DNA of 64,000 nt. Origin: Carya illinoinensis (lineage: Eukaryota > Streptophyta > Magnoliopsida > Fagales > Juglandaceae). The stretch lies in NCBI RefSeq assembly GCF_018687715.1, contig NC_056764.1, forward strand, positions 5,024,501 through 5,088,500, given 5' to 3'. The notes under the pieces are model-generated. The model was not told the DNA's origin and searched no databases. It saw nothing but the letters and a program-made list of their open reading frames with translations. This document shows, in pieces, positions 10,964 through 20,933 of the stretch; the stretch's first letter is position 1; each line of letters begins with the position of its first letter. Position numbers and translations under genes: made by a program.

Positions 10964-12714
10964 ATCAGTCTCCTCTGTTTTAACTCCAACCTTCACTCAT
11001 GCGCCCTAACCCACCCACCATCTCTATCTAATCCTAAGAGGTAGCGAAATGGTATTGGAGCAAGCCGTATGAACCTAACGTCCTGAATTAGGTATTGAGA
11101 GAGTTTCCCTTAAATGGTATTGTGTTAGTTACTTCTAAATCTAGTTTTCTATTGCTATCAATTTTTTTTTTTTTAATTCTAATAATACTGAAATAGAAAT
11201 ATATATAAAGATAAGAGAAATGATAAATCAAAGGGGTACAGTGGTACTTACTTGGATCCTTGATTGTTTGAGTGGCGAGCCCATTGAAGTAGCAGGTCCC
11301 ACCCACCTTTTTGAACTGAGCCCAATAAGAACTAAACGCGTAGCTCGCATGCCAAAACAACGAATCGGGTTTGTAACACCTTCCCCTCGGTTGGATCGGG
11401 TCACATGTTTTGTTTCCCTGCGAGCATGCGTACGATAACGCCGATCCCACCTCGCTCATATTTGCCACCTTCGCCACCATACACCATATTTTTCCCTTGT
11501 ACGGTTCGTTGTTCGTCGGCTTCGGTAATGGCTTGTATTCCGACTCCGGCGTCTCTCCTGACAGGTCCATCTCGTACACATTCGACCCGTCCGGATTTAG
11601 CAACCCAAAATGCCGCTCAGTACCGGCACCTGTTTTCTGGTTCTCGTTGTACAGAGCGAATATGAAAGACGGCAGCACCCTACCCGGACGAGCCGGCGTC
11701 CCGACTGGAGGGTCCGATGTAAATTTCTTTACCACGTTGCGATTGTAAGTTGCAGCGTTGTAGATATTGCAACCAATCTGGTCATAGTCACCGCCGTTGG
11801 GCCAACCCGTTTCGGCGATCCAGATACGAATATCAGGGTAACCGAGTCTCTTCATACCGAAAATGACAGCGTCCACCATTTGGTCGAAGAGGTTGGTGTA
11901 CGTCAATCCCGAAACCGGGTCCCAGTACGTGGTATTCTTGGACTCGAACAGAGCATAGTCTAGTTTGATATTGATGGGGTCCGTAGACCAAGGGAAGTAG
12001 GGGTACACATCCAGGAAGAAGAAGGATTTGGTTCGGTTCAAGAACTGCAACATGGGTTTTATGACCCGAGAAGCGATGTCGGACCGGAACGTACCGTTGG
12101 AAGGTGGAAATGACGACTCAAGGACGTCCATGGCGGATGGAGTCCCAACCTTGATCTTACGAATTCCATGGGCTCTGAGGGAGTTCTTGATTTTGCGCAT
12201 GGCGGGGACGAGATCGTACCAGGTTTGTGTGTCGGAGTAGGAGCTAAGGATTTCGTTTCCAACGAGAAGGTACCGGATCATGGTATCCGGGTAAAAGGGC
12301 ACGACGTTGGATAGGACCCACTGGTCGGCGAGGGTTTGGTTGTGGGAGATGTTGGAAATGAGCTGGTTGGGGACCATGATCGAGACTTGAATGTCTGTGT
12401 TTTTTAGGGCTTTGAGGATTTCTGGATTGGCATCATAGATTTTCACTCGCTTAGCTTTGAGGGATTTGATCAACTCTACCGACCGTGACGGTGATGGCAG
12501 ATTATTCCCGAGCTGTCCATAGTTTACACCCACCTTGCCTGAGATCTCTGCGCCTGTAAGCAACACTAGTTAGAAAACACAAGAAATGCGGTAAAGCCAC
12601 AAAACCATATATGAGATTTTGAGAGAAAAAAGTGAGCTTACTGGAAATGGAAACCAAAAGCGAGAGAGTGAGCAGAGGAACCAGAACCGAACCCAGACCC
12701 AGACTCATCTTCAT
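10673..12714 (-). CDS. Glucan endo-1,3-beta-glucosidase (GH17) with C-terminal X8/CBM43 domain
   Basis: The model is three minus-strand exons, 12714-12642, 12553-11252 and 10710-10673, giving 470 residues with all phases agreeing. Start ATG 12714 begins MKMSLGLGSVLVPLL, a signal peptide to about residue 25. The GH17 barrel covers about 30-345; the proton donor is Glu125 in LLVGNEILSS and the nucleophile Glu272 in IAETGWPNGG. After a proline-rich linker an X8 carbohydrate-binding domain (about 376-470) starts at KIWCMVAK and carries its conserved Trp and cysteines. The protein ends SYGSCKFPGVTL with no GPI-anchor tail, so secretion to the cell wall or vacuole is expected. It hydrolyses 1,3-beta-glucan (callose). 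The last exon lies in the 152-bp duplication; only the distal copy has an AG acceptor, giving a 541-bp last intron. The large central exon alone reads on into a spurious intron tail. Confidence 0.93.
10825..10862 (-). pseudogene. Duplicate terminal exon of the glucanase with dead splice acceptor
   Basis: This copy is nearer to the central exon and still encodes the same last residues (SYGSCKFPGVTL and stop). The acceptor dinucleotide AG, present at 10712-10711 in the distal copy, reads GG here (10864-10863). It should therefore be skipped as part of the last intron unless a cryptic site is used. Confidence 0.85.
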
Positions 12715-14525
12715 TGGTACACTGCTTCTTGAAGGCACCCAAAGAAAGAGAAAAGAGAAAAAGGGAGAGAAATATAAGTTTAATATGAATATAAGGGTCT
12801 GTATCAGAAAGATAGAGATGTGGAGGATGGGGATTGGATCTGTCGGTGCAAGCAAGTATGGGGAAGATAGAAGCTTTTGGAAAGGAGGTGGGTTAGAAAG
12901 ATGATAGGGAGTTGAACCAGGCCTTCCGACCAATGTGTCAAAGACTCAAAAACTAAGCTTTAAGGGTCTGAAGGGTTTGGAGAATAACACCTTTTTTTTT
13001 TAATCAACTCAGCTTCGTGGAAAGATAAAGAAAAGGAAAACACAGAGTCATGCTCGGAGAGAGTGAAATCGGAGTTGGACGGACAGGAATATATGTAAAA
13101 AAGGAAAAGAGAAATGGCAGATACAAACGAGAAGTGGTGGGGGCCTCTCCCAAGTATATGAAGCTTTTTGCTTGTCCTATGCAACTGTGTGAATGCATTA
13201 AAAGTAAACTTAGTTTGGTTTCCAAGAAGCAACAAAAAAGTTGGACACCGATGCGAAACAGTGTTACAGCGCAAGTAACCGTTAGGACTGATCTCGGCCC
13301 CTCAATCTGCAACCGCATAAATGAGCCTTCCAGGTAGAGGTACAGGTAGGTTAAAACTTAAAATGGCACATGCCCATTATACAGTTGTCGAGATCTAGTT
13401 TATCAAAGCCATCTGATGCTGCCAATTTCTAGTTGGAGCTGCTTTTTTAGCTACCCTTTGATCCCAACAATTTCTATTGGAAGCATCCGATTTTGGTACT
13501 TCTTTGACTCAAGTGCCATCCCTTAACATCCACGGTTAAATATATTGATAGACGTACGTTGATGGAGCTGGGAGTTCTAGAGCAGAACCGAATAGAGATA
13601 TGTAAAACAGAAGCACTTTTTGTAGGTAGAGTCCGAGACTGTTTGTTGTGGGCATTTTAGTGGTAATTACTAACTAAATTATCTTCAAGTACTTACAAAT
13701 CTAAGCCCAAATCTATTTTGTTGCAGAACAAGAGAAAAAAAGGGACTTGTTCGACCATTTTATGCTAACAAAAACTCTTTTTGATCGGTTCACCCTCTTT
13801 ATCTCTGGATCTCCGAAACTTCTGCTTGCTTGCTGAAGCCAAATTCACCTGAAACCCCGCGCCAGAGGACCTTTCCGAGTCTGTGGATGTTCCAAAATTT
13901 CCTCTGTTTTTAACAAACCAAATCCTCCTGGCATTTGAGATCCAGCGCATGTTTTCGCAATTTGAAGGTAGTGTTTCTCGAATCTGATAATAATTGGTGG
14001 GTTCTCTGAGTTGGGGTTGAGGTTAGGTCCAATTATTGCACTTTTGATTTCTTGATAATTTGGGTTCAAACATGCACGATTATTATAAGTTAGATACAGT
14101 CTTATAACATGTAAATCCCTCCTACTAAAAAAAATTAAATCAATTATTATAAAAAATAAAAAATAAACAAATTTATGTAGATCAATTATTATAAAATTAC
14201 AAATATTTGTTATTTCATCTTAAGATGCAGGATTCAGTAGAGGTTAGTACTATTTATTTGATGGCAAATGCTTGAAAATGAACGTGATGGTGGACCATCA
14301 AAACACATACCGCCATCCTTTCTTTTCTTAGGCTAGAGAACATTAGACAAATAAGCAGCCACCTGTTACGAGTTTGAGATGGGATAAAGAGAGAACTTTT
14401 GTAATTTTGTGGCAAATTATTGGTAAAATATTATTTTTTTTTCTTTTTAAGAAAGACTATTACGAAATCTTACACTAGACACTTCTACTTAATTAATATG
14501 TGATTTATCTCATTTAAAAATTATA
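12715..14525. other. Upstream region of the glucanase gene and intergenic DNA
   Basis: 12715 to about 13300 is the probable promoter and 5' UTR of the glucanase gene. Around 13740-13970 a less AT-rich stretch ending GAAG|GTAGTG on the plus strand could be an untranslated exon, but no coding homology is seen. The remainder is AT-rich with no gene. Confidence 0.4.
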
Positions 14526-14660
14526 TTTGTAGACATTTTTGCATACTCTTTTGTACACTTTAGAGATGTGATTGATTGTATATTAAAAAAAATTGATCCA
14601 GTTAATCATATCAATAGAGTGTACAAAAAGTACATAAAAATGACTATACGTAACATTACT
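14526..14660. repeat. MITE family C, copy 1
   Basis: The left part reads AGACATTTTTGCATACTCTT; the right end is complementary in pattern (AAAAGTACATAAAAATGACTA). The core GATTGATTGTATATTAAAAA followed by AATCATATCAATAGAGTGTA is shared with the copy at 35892-36097. Confidence 0.6.
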
Positions 14661-15149
14661 CTTTATCATTTTTGTCATTCCATTTAAGTCATTCTATATA
14701 TTTTTTGAAATAAAATTCCTTCCATTCATATATCATAAAATCAATTCATACGGTCCATTTCTCTCATTACAATAGCAACAACATCATTTGGTCCCTCTTC
14801 CATCCATAGTTATTCATCCGCCATTTGTAATGGCTTTTTTGCTAATGCATAAGCTGTTCTATTTCATTTCCTATATATGAATTTAAATACACACACTTAT
14901 ATATATATATATATATATATAAACATTAAAATAGAATGAAAATAATCATAAATCATGTATTGATTAAGCAGATTACACAGATGTAAGCCTTTCATGTATA
15001 ATTTCTCCTTTTGTTAGCATAGTATCCTCACAATGTGAATCCAATTTCTTTCTTCGAATTTTTTTGGGAGCATTAAATTCTGGAAAATTATTGGTAAAAG
15101 TGTACTATACAAGATAAGCAGTAACTTTTTTCAAAAAAATAATAATAAT

Positions 15150-15306
15150 AGCTGTAGTTATGAGTGTAAAAGCACTGCATAATTATTTTAAAAAATAAAT
15201 AGATCCCAGACTTACATGAAAAAAACTAATTTTTTAATAATAAATTATATTTTTTTTCAAAACGATTACACAACGCTTACACACTTTACGACTGTATGTA
15301 GCATTA
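15150..15306. repeat. MITE family B, copy 1
   Basis: The ends are imperfect long inverted repeats: GTAGTTATGAGTGTAAAAGC at the left and CGCTTACACACTTTACGACT at the right. A central CATGAAAAAAACTAATTTTT segment is shared with the copies at 20168 and 50261. It is non-coding. Confidence 0.7.
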
Positions 15307-15582
15307 TTTTATATATATATATATATATCTTATTTTTAAATATCTTTATTTTTATTTGGTCCTTATTTTGTTTTGTTTAAAATTTAGGTTTGTAAATGAT
15401 TATAAGCTATTAAAACTATTTCTTTATTTTAATTTTTTATATTTTTAGTATTTAAACTTTAAAGTTTATTTTCCCGTTAATTATTTGGCTCCTAAAGGCT
15501 AAAATAGACCTAAAAGTATTGTTAATGGATTATACATATGTAAAAATAAAGTAACATTTAACTTTTAGATATGAAAATAGGC

Positions 15583-16073
15583 TTGGAATGGATTAGCTAA
15601 ACTCAAATTATTTGAGTTTAAGCTACAGCATTGGTAAATATACACTCAAATTTGGTTGTTATTGTTTAAGAAGTAAATGTTTATTTTATTACTTTATATT
15701 ACTCATGATTATTAATTTAATTAGATTATGATTACTAATTAATAATAGGTAGAATAGTAAAGTATGATAAAATAAAATAAAATAATAATTAAAAAATTAA
15801 ATATTTATTAATTATTCATTATTCATTACTATATAATGAATAAATGGATAATTCAATGTGAATATTTTTTTTATAAGCAATTCAATGTGAAGATTTAATG
15901 TGAATAGTTAAAATTAAATTTATCTTATATTATTTTATTGTTATATAATGAAAAAATAACTATTTCAATATAAAAATCTATGTAAATAGAATAGCTAAAA
16001 GTTAAATTTATATTACATTTATCAAAACTGTCCTTTAACTTTAGATAATCATTGAGGATGCTCTAAGAGCATT
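15583..16073. repeat. Family E inverted-repeat element, small copy
   Basis: The right end GAGGATGCTC is followed by TAA. The left region (GGCTTGGAATGGATTAGCTA) resembles the subterminal sequence of the copy at 34861 but its outermost bases are eroded. It shares the TAA at 16074-16076 with the next element. Confidence 0.45.
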
Positions 16074-16076
16074 CGC

Positions 16077-17711
16077 ATTTAGATCCGCGTATTCCCTTTA
16101 TCCTTATAATTTAACGAAAACTTTACAGTTTTGAATGAAAAACACCTTCCATCCCAATCCCTAAAATGGGGATGACATTTACGAGTGCTGAAGAAGTTCT
16201 CCATATTTGGGGATTCACTGTATATCCCCAAATCTTATTTTTGGTTCCTGTCCCGCGTTTATTCTCTCTCAACGGTTGGGTGCCCGCGTCCGATTGTCCC
16301 TTCCTCGCAACACAGCCATCTGCACTACACAGACCTTAGCCACACCATCGTCGCGACCTCCCTTCTCCACCGTATGAAACTCAGCAAACCCAACAAATTC
16401 TCCTCTATTCCAACCCTCCAAAAAACAGATCATGCCATCGTATGAAACTCAGCAAACCACCAAATCCACCATGAATTGAAGCCACCATCGTGGGTCAACT
16501 CAAATCCGTCGTCGCCACCCTCAAGTCAGTCCAGTTTCGCCATCGACAGCTTCAATTTTCAGTGGGTAATGGATGGTTGATGAGGGAGAGAAAATCGAGG
16601 CCAACGGAATTGAGCTAGAGCATTTTCTCTCTGAACTACGAAAGCCGAAGGTTGGATTGATGGGGAAGAGAGAGAGTTAAGCGAAAGAGATAGTTGCATT
16701 GAGAGAAAAAAAAAATTAAAAAAAAAATTTGGGAAGTGAACATTTCTTAGGCAATGAAGTGAAGCAAATTCATAGTGGGAAGAATGGAAACAGGATTTCG
16801 GATTAAAAGAAGAGAAAGTGAACGAGGAATTGGAGGATTCTAGCATGAATTTCGGTTTGAAAAATAATACTGTACCTAGATGGCTTTTTTCTCAACCTGA
16901 CCAGCTGTTGTATATATGGCTTTTTTCTTAGTTGTTTTTAGTTTTCTAGTAATAGTACCTACATGTTCTGATCTGCTGTTCTCCGGCCGTCTTCAACAGC
17001 CACATGCCCCTCCATCGGACTCCCCAACTGCCGATTTGCCGGTCGGTGGAAGAAAATTTTCATTCTGTGTGATGTGTGTATTTCACGCGCGGCTTACAAA
17101 GTGCGCGTGGGCTTCACACGCTGCCGCGCATTTGGGTATGTTCATGATAGTCTCCTACAGTTGGACGGATCAGCAAAATGTAATGCAACTCTCTCAACTA
17201 CGGCTTTTAGTCATAGGTTTATACTCTATTTATTAGACTATGTTATAACCGCTTTTATGCGGCATCCTCATGTGGGATGGTTGGAGCCAATCTTTTGGCA
17301 AGATAATCCGTTTTGTTGTTTTTTTTTTTTTAGCGCTGCTTTTGTTTGTTTTGGAAAGACTGTTGGGGACTCCCACCCTATTGAATCTTGTGTCATCGTA
17401 ATCACATAGTTTATCTATAAAATAGTTTGCTTGTTGAGAAAAAAATAATAATATAAATATTTAGTAGAAAATGATATTTAAAAAGAAAATAATAAGATAA
17501 AAGAATTAGTAGTTAAGATTGCAAATTGAAGTGAGATAAAAAAAGTAATGAAAAAAGAATAAAGAAATATTATTTAATAGAATAGAGATAGAGATGTAGA
17601 ATAAGATGTATGAAATTTTTAGAAGATGAATAAAATTTAAAAATAAATTTAAAAAAATGTAATTTTAAGTTAAATTATAAAAAATTTTATGAGGATCGAA
17701 CGTGGATGCTC
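16077..17711. mobile_element. Long family E non-autonomous TIR element, TAA target duplication
   Basis: Ends GAGCATTCGCATTTAGATCC and (inward from the right) GAGCATCCACGTTCGATCCT are inverted repeats, flanked by TAA on both sides (16074-16076 and 17712-17714). A 3-bp TNA duplication suggests a PIF/Harbinger-type mover. At 1635 bp it is longer than a MITE. The inside carries GC-richer segments (about 16240-16870 and 16980-17150) that look like captured host DNA. Several short open frames exist on both strands but none is recognised, and no transposase is seen. Confidence 0.7.
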
Positions 17712-17714
17712 TAA

Positions 17715-18690
17715 TATTACAAACCAATTCTGCTATAGGTACCCGGCGTTGGTTACCTTTTGGGAAATCGGCTTCGGCTGAGCCTATATATTAAAAAAAA
17801 AAACAAAAAAAAAACAGAAGAAAAAATCAAGACCAGCTGATGAAGGGAAGGAAGGGGTAATTTTCTCGGAAAACACGAAATGAAACCCAACGAGAGATTG
17901 AGATAGCACCGATGGTCGTCATCGTGGGTATGAGAATTGTTTATTGTGATTCAGCTTAGTTGAGGTTTTTCCATTTTAATAGATCCCAGATGCTTTCTAA
18001 ATCTGTAATTTTGGAAGTTTTATTTCTTGCCTTTAACGCCTCTAGCAACCTCAGGAAAGAAGTTTGCAAAGAAAGCGCACCCCGTCAGGCCTCAAGTTCC
18101 CTCAACCCTTCCTTTCATCCGGTTCCGCAAGTTCCATTCAGGGTCTCTTCAAAATCTTGAGTAGATTCTGTTTCTTAAACACCCTTCTCCATATGGTTCT
18201 GGATTTCTTTTCATTTACCGAAATAACTTTTTTTTTTAAATGTATGAGATTGATAATTAGACCATTTTTTTGTACTGGCTCGTAATTTGTTATGTCTGAA
18301 GCTGGTATTTCTAGGATTGTGAAGCCTTCTATGAACTGGATATTTGATAAATTGACGTTAAGAGTTTATTAGTTTCTTAGCTTTCAGTTATTTAGTTTTT
18401 ATTTCGAATTCTGCAGTGGGGGCACAGTAGCTGATACTGCATTGAAATTATTACTTTGATATCTAATGGAAACCTTCTTTAGATGCATTGTCCTAAGAAG
18501 AAGATGGGAAGACGAGAAACAAAGAAGAAGATGGAAAGATGAAGTTGAGAATCGGCTGACTTGGTTTCGTGGCTTTGTGTCTGTGATGAAGGGAAGTGAA
18601 TCTGTTTACATATGAAATACAGCGTTTCATTTGTCCACGTGGGACCCGTGTACACGGCGTGTTCCCTTCGGCGTGTGCAAACAGCATTTT
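17715..18690. other. Non-coding stretch before the snoRNA-like region
   Basis: No recognised coding sequence. About 17830-18180 and 18475-18690 are less AT-rich and contain short open frames on both strands with no family resemblance. They could be untranslated exons or promoter DNA of the transcription unit suggested at 18.7-22.3 kb. Confidence 0.35.
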
Positions 18691-18699
18691 TCATTACAA

Positions 18700-18838
18700 A
18701 AACCCTAAACCGAAATCAATACCCCACTGCCATACTCCCCGACGCCCTATAAAAACGCCAGTGATAAAGCTCAAATCATCTTAGCCGTCATGGATAAAGT
18801 TCCAGAAAGAATCGAATAAATCGTAAGAGAAACCCTAA
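18700..18838 (+). promoter_or_regulatory. Telo-box / TATA promoter block
   Basis: Two telo-boxes AAACCCTAA (18700-18708 and 18830-18838) bracket a good TATA box CTATAAAAA at 18747-18755. Telo-boxes are known in plant promoters of translation-apparatus and snoRNA genes. No long open frame follows, which fits a non-coding transcript such as a snoRNA host. Direction (+) is inferred from the TATA box orientation. Confidence 0.5.
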
Positions 18839-19392
18839 AACGCAGTACGACTGCCGATAGGTATCTCGTCTCATCCTGCTAATTCGGTTAATATACTTTT
18901 TCTTTTTCTTTAATAGTTTCTTGTTGTTTTTGTTTGAAAAAAATGGATATATTATCCAGTATCTATGCACCAGATAGCCCCTTGCTTCTTCAAGTCTAGC
19001 GGCAAGGAAACATCGAGAAAAGGGTTTTATAGGGTGCTAAATTGAGAGTGGCAGTAACCGTATTTACGCTGTGCGATGAAGGACAAGCTCCTTGTACTAC
19101 TCTGTTAATGCCACAAATAATGGAATTAATAGGAGATGCATTGAGTATAAACCACCGTTTGTGCATTTATTTTGGAAATTCATTTTTAGGATTGACTGCT
19201 CGCTGCTGCTTTTTCTGAGAATAAGAAACGCCCAAATCTTGCATTGAACCTGCTTTCTGCACAACTATTTGATGCTTGTGTTGCTTGCATTATGGGGTCC
19301 TCGATTCTTAGTTTTTTCATGTAGAGTGATGGTCTCTGTCTGTTATCAATATGATTTTTATTTTTTCATGGTTTCTGAGGGTAAGATGTTCT

Positions 19393-19496
19393 GGCAGGAA
19401 AGCATAGCAAAATGATGAGTTTTTCATATCTGAACATGATGTAGAATCCTTATCAGATTGGTCTTCAAAGTTCTCTGATTGCTCTGCTGACCTGCC
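19393..19496 (+). ncRNA. C/D-snoRNA-like unit 1
   Basis: The unit has a C box ATGATGA (19412-19418), D'-like CTGA (19430-19433), C'-like ATGATGT (19436-19442) and D box CTGA (19487-19490). Flanking GGCAGG (19393-19398) and CCTGCC (19491-19496) can pair as a terminal stem. The stem sits 13 nt from the C box on one side but touches the D box on the other, which is unusual. Guide target unknown. Confidence 0.45.
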
Positions 19497-19689
19497 TCAA
19501 GACCTTCGTACTCAATTCATCTAATGAATCTTTATGATATATTGTTACTTAATTAACTGAATCAGCAAAGCAAATTTTCGTGTAAGGCGATTCTTACATT
19601 TCATGTATGATGTTCGTGTATCTCCATGGGCCTCTATGAAGCTATCTATGTGATTTCTTCATTCATGGTTTCTAGGGATAAGCTGTTCT

Positions 19690-19795
19690 GGCAAGAGAGC
19701 AAAGCAAAATGATGAGATTTTTTTGTCTGAATATGATGTAGAACCTCATATCATATTGGTCTTCAAAGTTCTCTGATTGTTCTACTGACCTTGCT
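19690..19795 (+). ncRNA. C/D-snoRNA-like unit 2
   Basis: A paralogue of unit 1 with C box ATGATGA (19709-19715), an inner CTGA then ATGATGT, the shared segment TTGGTCTTCAAAGTTCTCTG, and D box CTGA (19785-19788). The flanking stem is GGCAAG with CTTGCT. Compared with unit 1 the stem has changed on both sides and still pairs. Confidence 0.45.
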
Positions 19796-20167
19796 GAAGC
19801 CCTTATTTTGGTTTTTAATTCGGCTAAACACTCTCTCTAAGCCCTTAAATCTCTCTGAAATCACCCTCACACTATATCTCTCGGTGGGTGAAGTGACGTT
19901 GAGTTTAAAATTTTCAAACTGATGCCATTTTTGGCCATATTGATTTTAATTTTTAATCATTAGTTGATGCCTATTCCGCTTTTCTCAATCTCTGAATTTG
20001 TTAAATGTTTAATTTGTTAAATTTTTTTTCTGTATTCTTGCATGTGCAGAACAGGAGTTTTAAGTTTGTTTCTTGAGTTTCTTTGAATAATTAGAAGGTT
20101 TGCTTCCAATTTCTATACAGATAAATGAATGCTTTGGGGATTCTCTGTATTTATTATGAGTCATTTT

Positions 20168-20330
20168 ACATACAACTATGAAGTGCGTAAACGCTGAGTA
20201 ATCACTTTGAAAAATAGTGAGATTCACTATAAAAAAATTAATTAATTTTTTTTCATGTGGGTCTCATGTTTTATTCACTTTTTTTCAAAGCGATTACACA
20301 GCAGTTACACAATTCACGGTTGCAGATATC
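20168..20330. repeat. MITE family B, copy 2
   Basis: The longest inverted repeats of the family: left GTAAACGCTGAGTAATCACT then TTGAAAAA; right, read inward, GTAACTGCTGTGTAATCGCT then TTGAAAAA. It is absent from the matching position in duplication unit B, so it arrived after the duplication. Confidence 0.8.
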
Positions 20331-20534
20331 TTTGCTCATTTATTATTCACTTAGCAATGAATCCAGACACAAGTTTTTGTTCACAACATTCCGGGGAATT
20401 TAAGTGAATGCTGGCACAACAATTCATGGTCTGTCATGTACTTGTAGGCCAGAGTTTGTGTTCTGAAGGTTAACCTGATGTTAGATGGATTATCAAATTT
20501 GGTTGATCCTCTCCTTGATGTTTAATTCTTGGGT

Positions 20535-20710
20535 AATGATACCTTTACACCTTATTTACTATTGCTTTACTATTTCTTTTTCCTTTTGCTCTTTGAATCT
20601 AGATTGAAAATCCTAGAACATGACCTTCTTGCATAATCTAGAAGAAATAAATTGAATCAACCAATGTAATCATATAATTTAGTTAAAAATAAATTCAATT
20701 TTATAAAAAT
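20535..20710. repeat. Family F repeat, copy 1
   Basis: Begins with TTTACACCTTATTTACTATT. The inner sequence (CTAGAACATGACCTTCTTGC and ATTGAATCAACCAATGTAAT) matches repeats inside intron 1 of both aldo-keto reductase genes (39693 and 46370). Confidence 0.65.
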
Positions 20711-20825
20711 AATTTGTGTATGGCGATTCTTACATTTCATGTATGATGTTCATGTATCTCCATGGCCCTCTATGAAGCTATCTTTATGATTTCTTCATTC
20801 ATGGTTTCTTGGGATAAGCTGTTCT

Positions 20826-20933
20826 GGCAAGAGAGCAAAGCAAAATGATGAGATTTTTTTTGTCTGTATATGATGTAGAACCTCAATATCATATTGGTCT
20901 TCAAAGTTCTCTGATTGTTCTACTGACTTTGCC
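20826..20933 (+). ncRNA. C/D-snoRNA-like unit 3
   Basis: The third paralogue has C box ATGATGA (20845-20851), the same inner motifs and D box CTGA (20923-20926). Flanking GGCAAG and TTTGCC still pair with one G-U. It lies in the second copy of the larger duplicated segment. Confidence 0.45.

Noticed and set aside
11088..12566. A 492-residue single-exon reading of the glucanase
   Set aside because: After IKDP it runs through a consensus donor (GTAAGT) into low-complexity intron sequence. The family-typical end SYGSCKFPGVTL is encoded by a separate exon at 10710-10673.
12960..13337. Overlapping open frames on both strands upstream of the glucanase gene
   Set aside because: No recognised family, no splice support, and the position fits promoter/5' flank.
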